From the NCBI GenBank assembly GCA_949128115.1, contig CASBRS010000019.1, forward strand, positions 62,001 to 126,000: a DNA stretch of 64,000 nucleotides, read 5' to 3'. This DNA is from Anaspis maculata. Its lineage: Eukaryota > Arthropoda > Insecta > Coleoptera > Scraptiidae. Positions 63,996 to 64,000 of this stretch are shown here, in pieces. The notes under the pieces were generated by a model that had not been told where the DNA came from, made no database searches, and saw only the letters and a program-made list of their open reading frames with translations. Made by a program: the position numbers and the translations under genes. The number at the start of each line of letters is the position of its first letter. The stretch's first letter is position 1.

Positions 63996-64000
63996 CACGT

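Overview
This is eukaryotic, almost certainly insect, nuclear DNA. It is AT-rich, host coding sequence appears only as short exons with GT/AG borders, and one gene has the layout of an insect odorant receptor (7tm_6). The transposable elements (BEL/Pao, Ty3/gypsy, several LINE clades, DIRS, pogo, hAT, MULE-like, tRNA-derived SINEs, fold-back elements) are typical of an arthropod. A hemipteran is my guess only. No bacterial-type operons, CRISPR arrays or canonical tRNA/rRNA genes were seen.

Layout. 1-1.1 kb: broken Ulp1/C48 protease ending in a tandem repeat. 2.7-5.2 kb: LINE A with an uninterrupted reverse transcriptase (RT) ORF. 5.9-7.3 kb: pogo-type and other transposon protein remnants. 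8.4-12.4 kb: probable host territory, with two plus-strand exons of an unidentified gene and a minus-strand odorant receptor reconstructed as five exons. 14.9-15.9 kb: minus-strand RNase H/zinc-knuckle LINE remnant. 16.5 kb: 40-bp-arm hairpin. 16.8-20.2 kb: three tandem ~1.43-kb units carrying a MULE-transposase-like C-terminus. 20.755-27.337 kb: apparently complete BEL/Pao element with two 227-bp LTRs that look identical, a 5-bp target duplication and one 1728-codon gag-pol frame. 27.7-28.8 kb: antisense copy of the MULE-unit repeat split by a SINE. 29.9 kb: possible host exon. 31.8-32.5 kb: hAT-like element with 9-bp flanking repeats.

34.1-37.9 kb is a four-layer nest: a hAT-like element holds a 5'-truncated LINE (16-bp target duplication), which holds an element full of palindromic CGACGTCGG-type motifs, which holds another hAT-like MITE. 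40.4-43.1 kb is a second nest: an element with ~330-bp inverted arms holds a 1.7-kb TIR element that carries two convergent tRNA-like units with poly-T ends. One tRNA-like unit is split by a Jockey-type LINE with a 14-bp target duplication. 44.8-46.4 kb: another truncated LINE with a 13-bp target duplication. 46.6-47.9 kb: 1.3-kb fold-back element. 48-50.2 kb: possible exon and a pogo DDE pseudogene. 52.4-58.3 kb: decayed Ty3/gypsy pol interrupted by a nearly palindromic 2.18-kb fold-back element, placed just behind the RT catalytic motif, and by a 616-bp TA-flanked MITE. 59.9-60.8 kb: DIRS-type RT/RNase H remnant. 61.35-64 kb: LINE C with an 880-codon uninterrupted ORF.

The genes do not form a pathway. 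The window is a record of successive transposition: many target duplications are still readable, so the order of insertions can be reconstructed. The most recent event appears to be the BEL/Pao insertion. The host content that can be supported is the odorant receptor and a few isolated exons (8.39, 9.15, 29.85, 39.66 and 48.08 kb), most of them lacking an ATG start of their own. All identifications are by reading; no database search was run.
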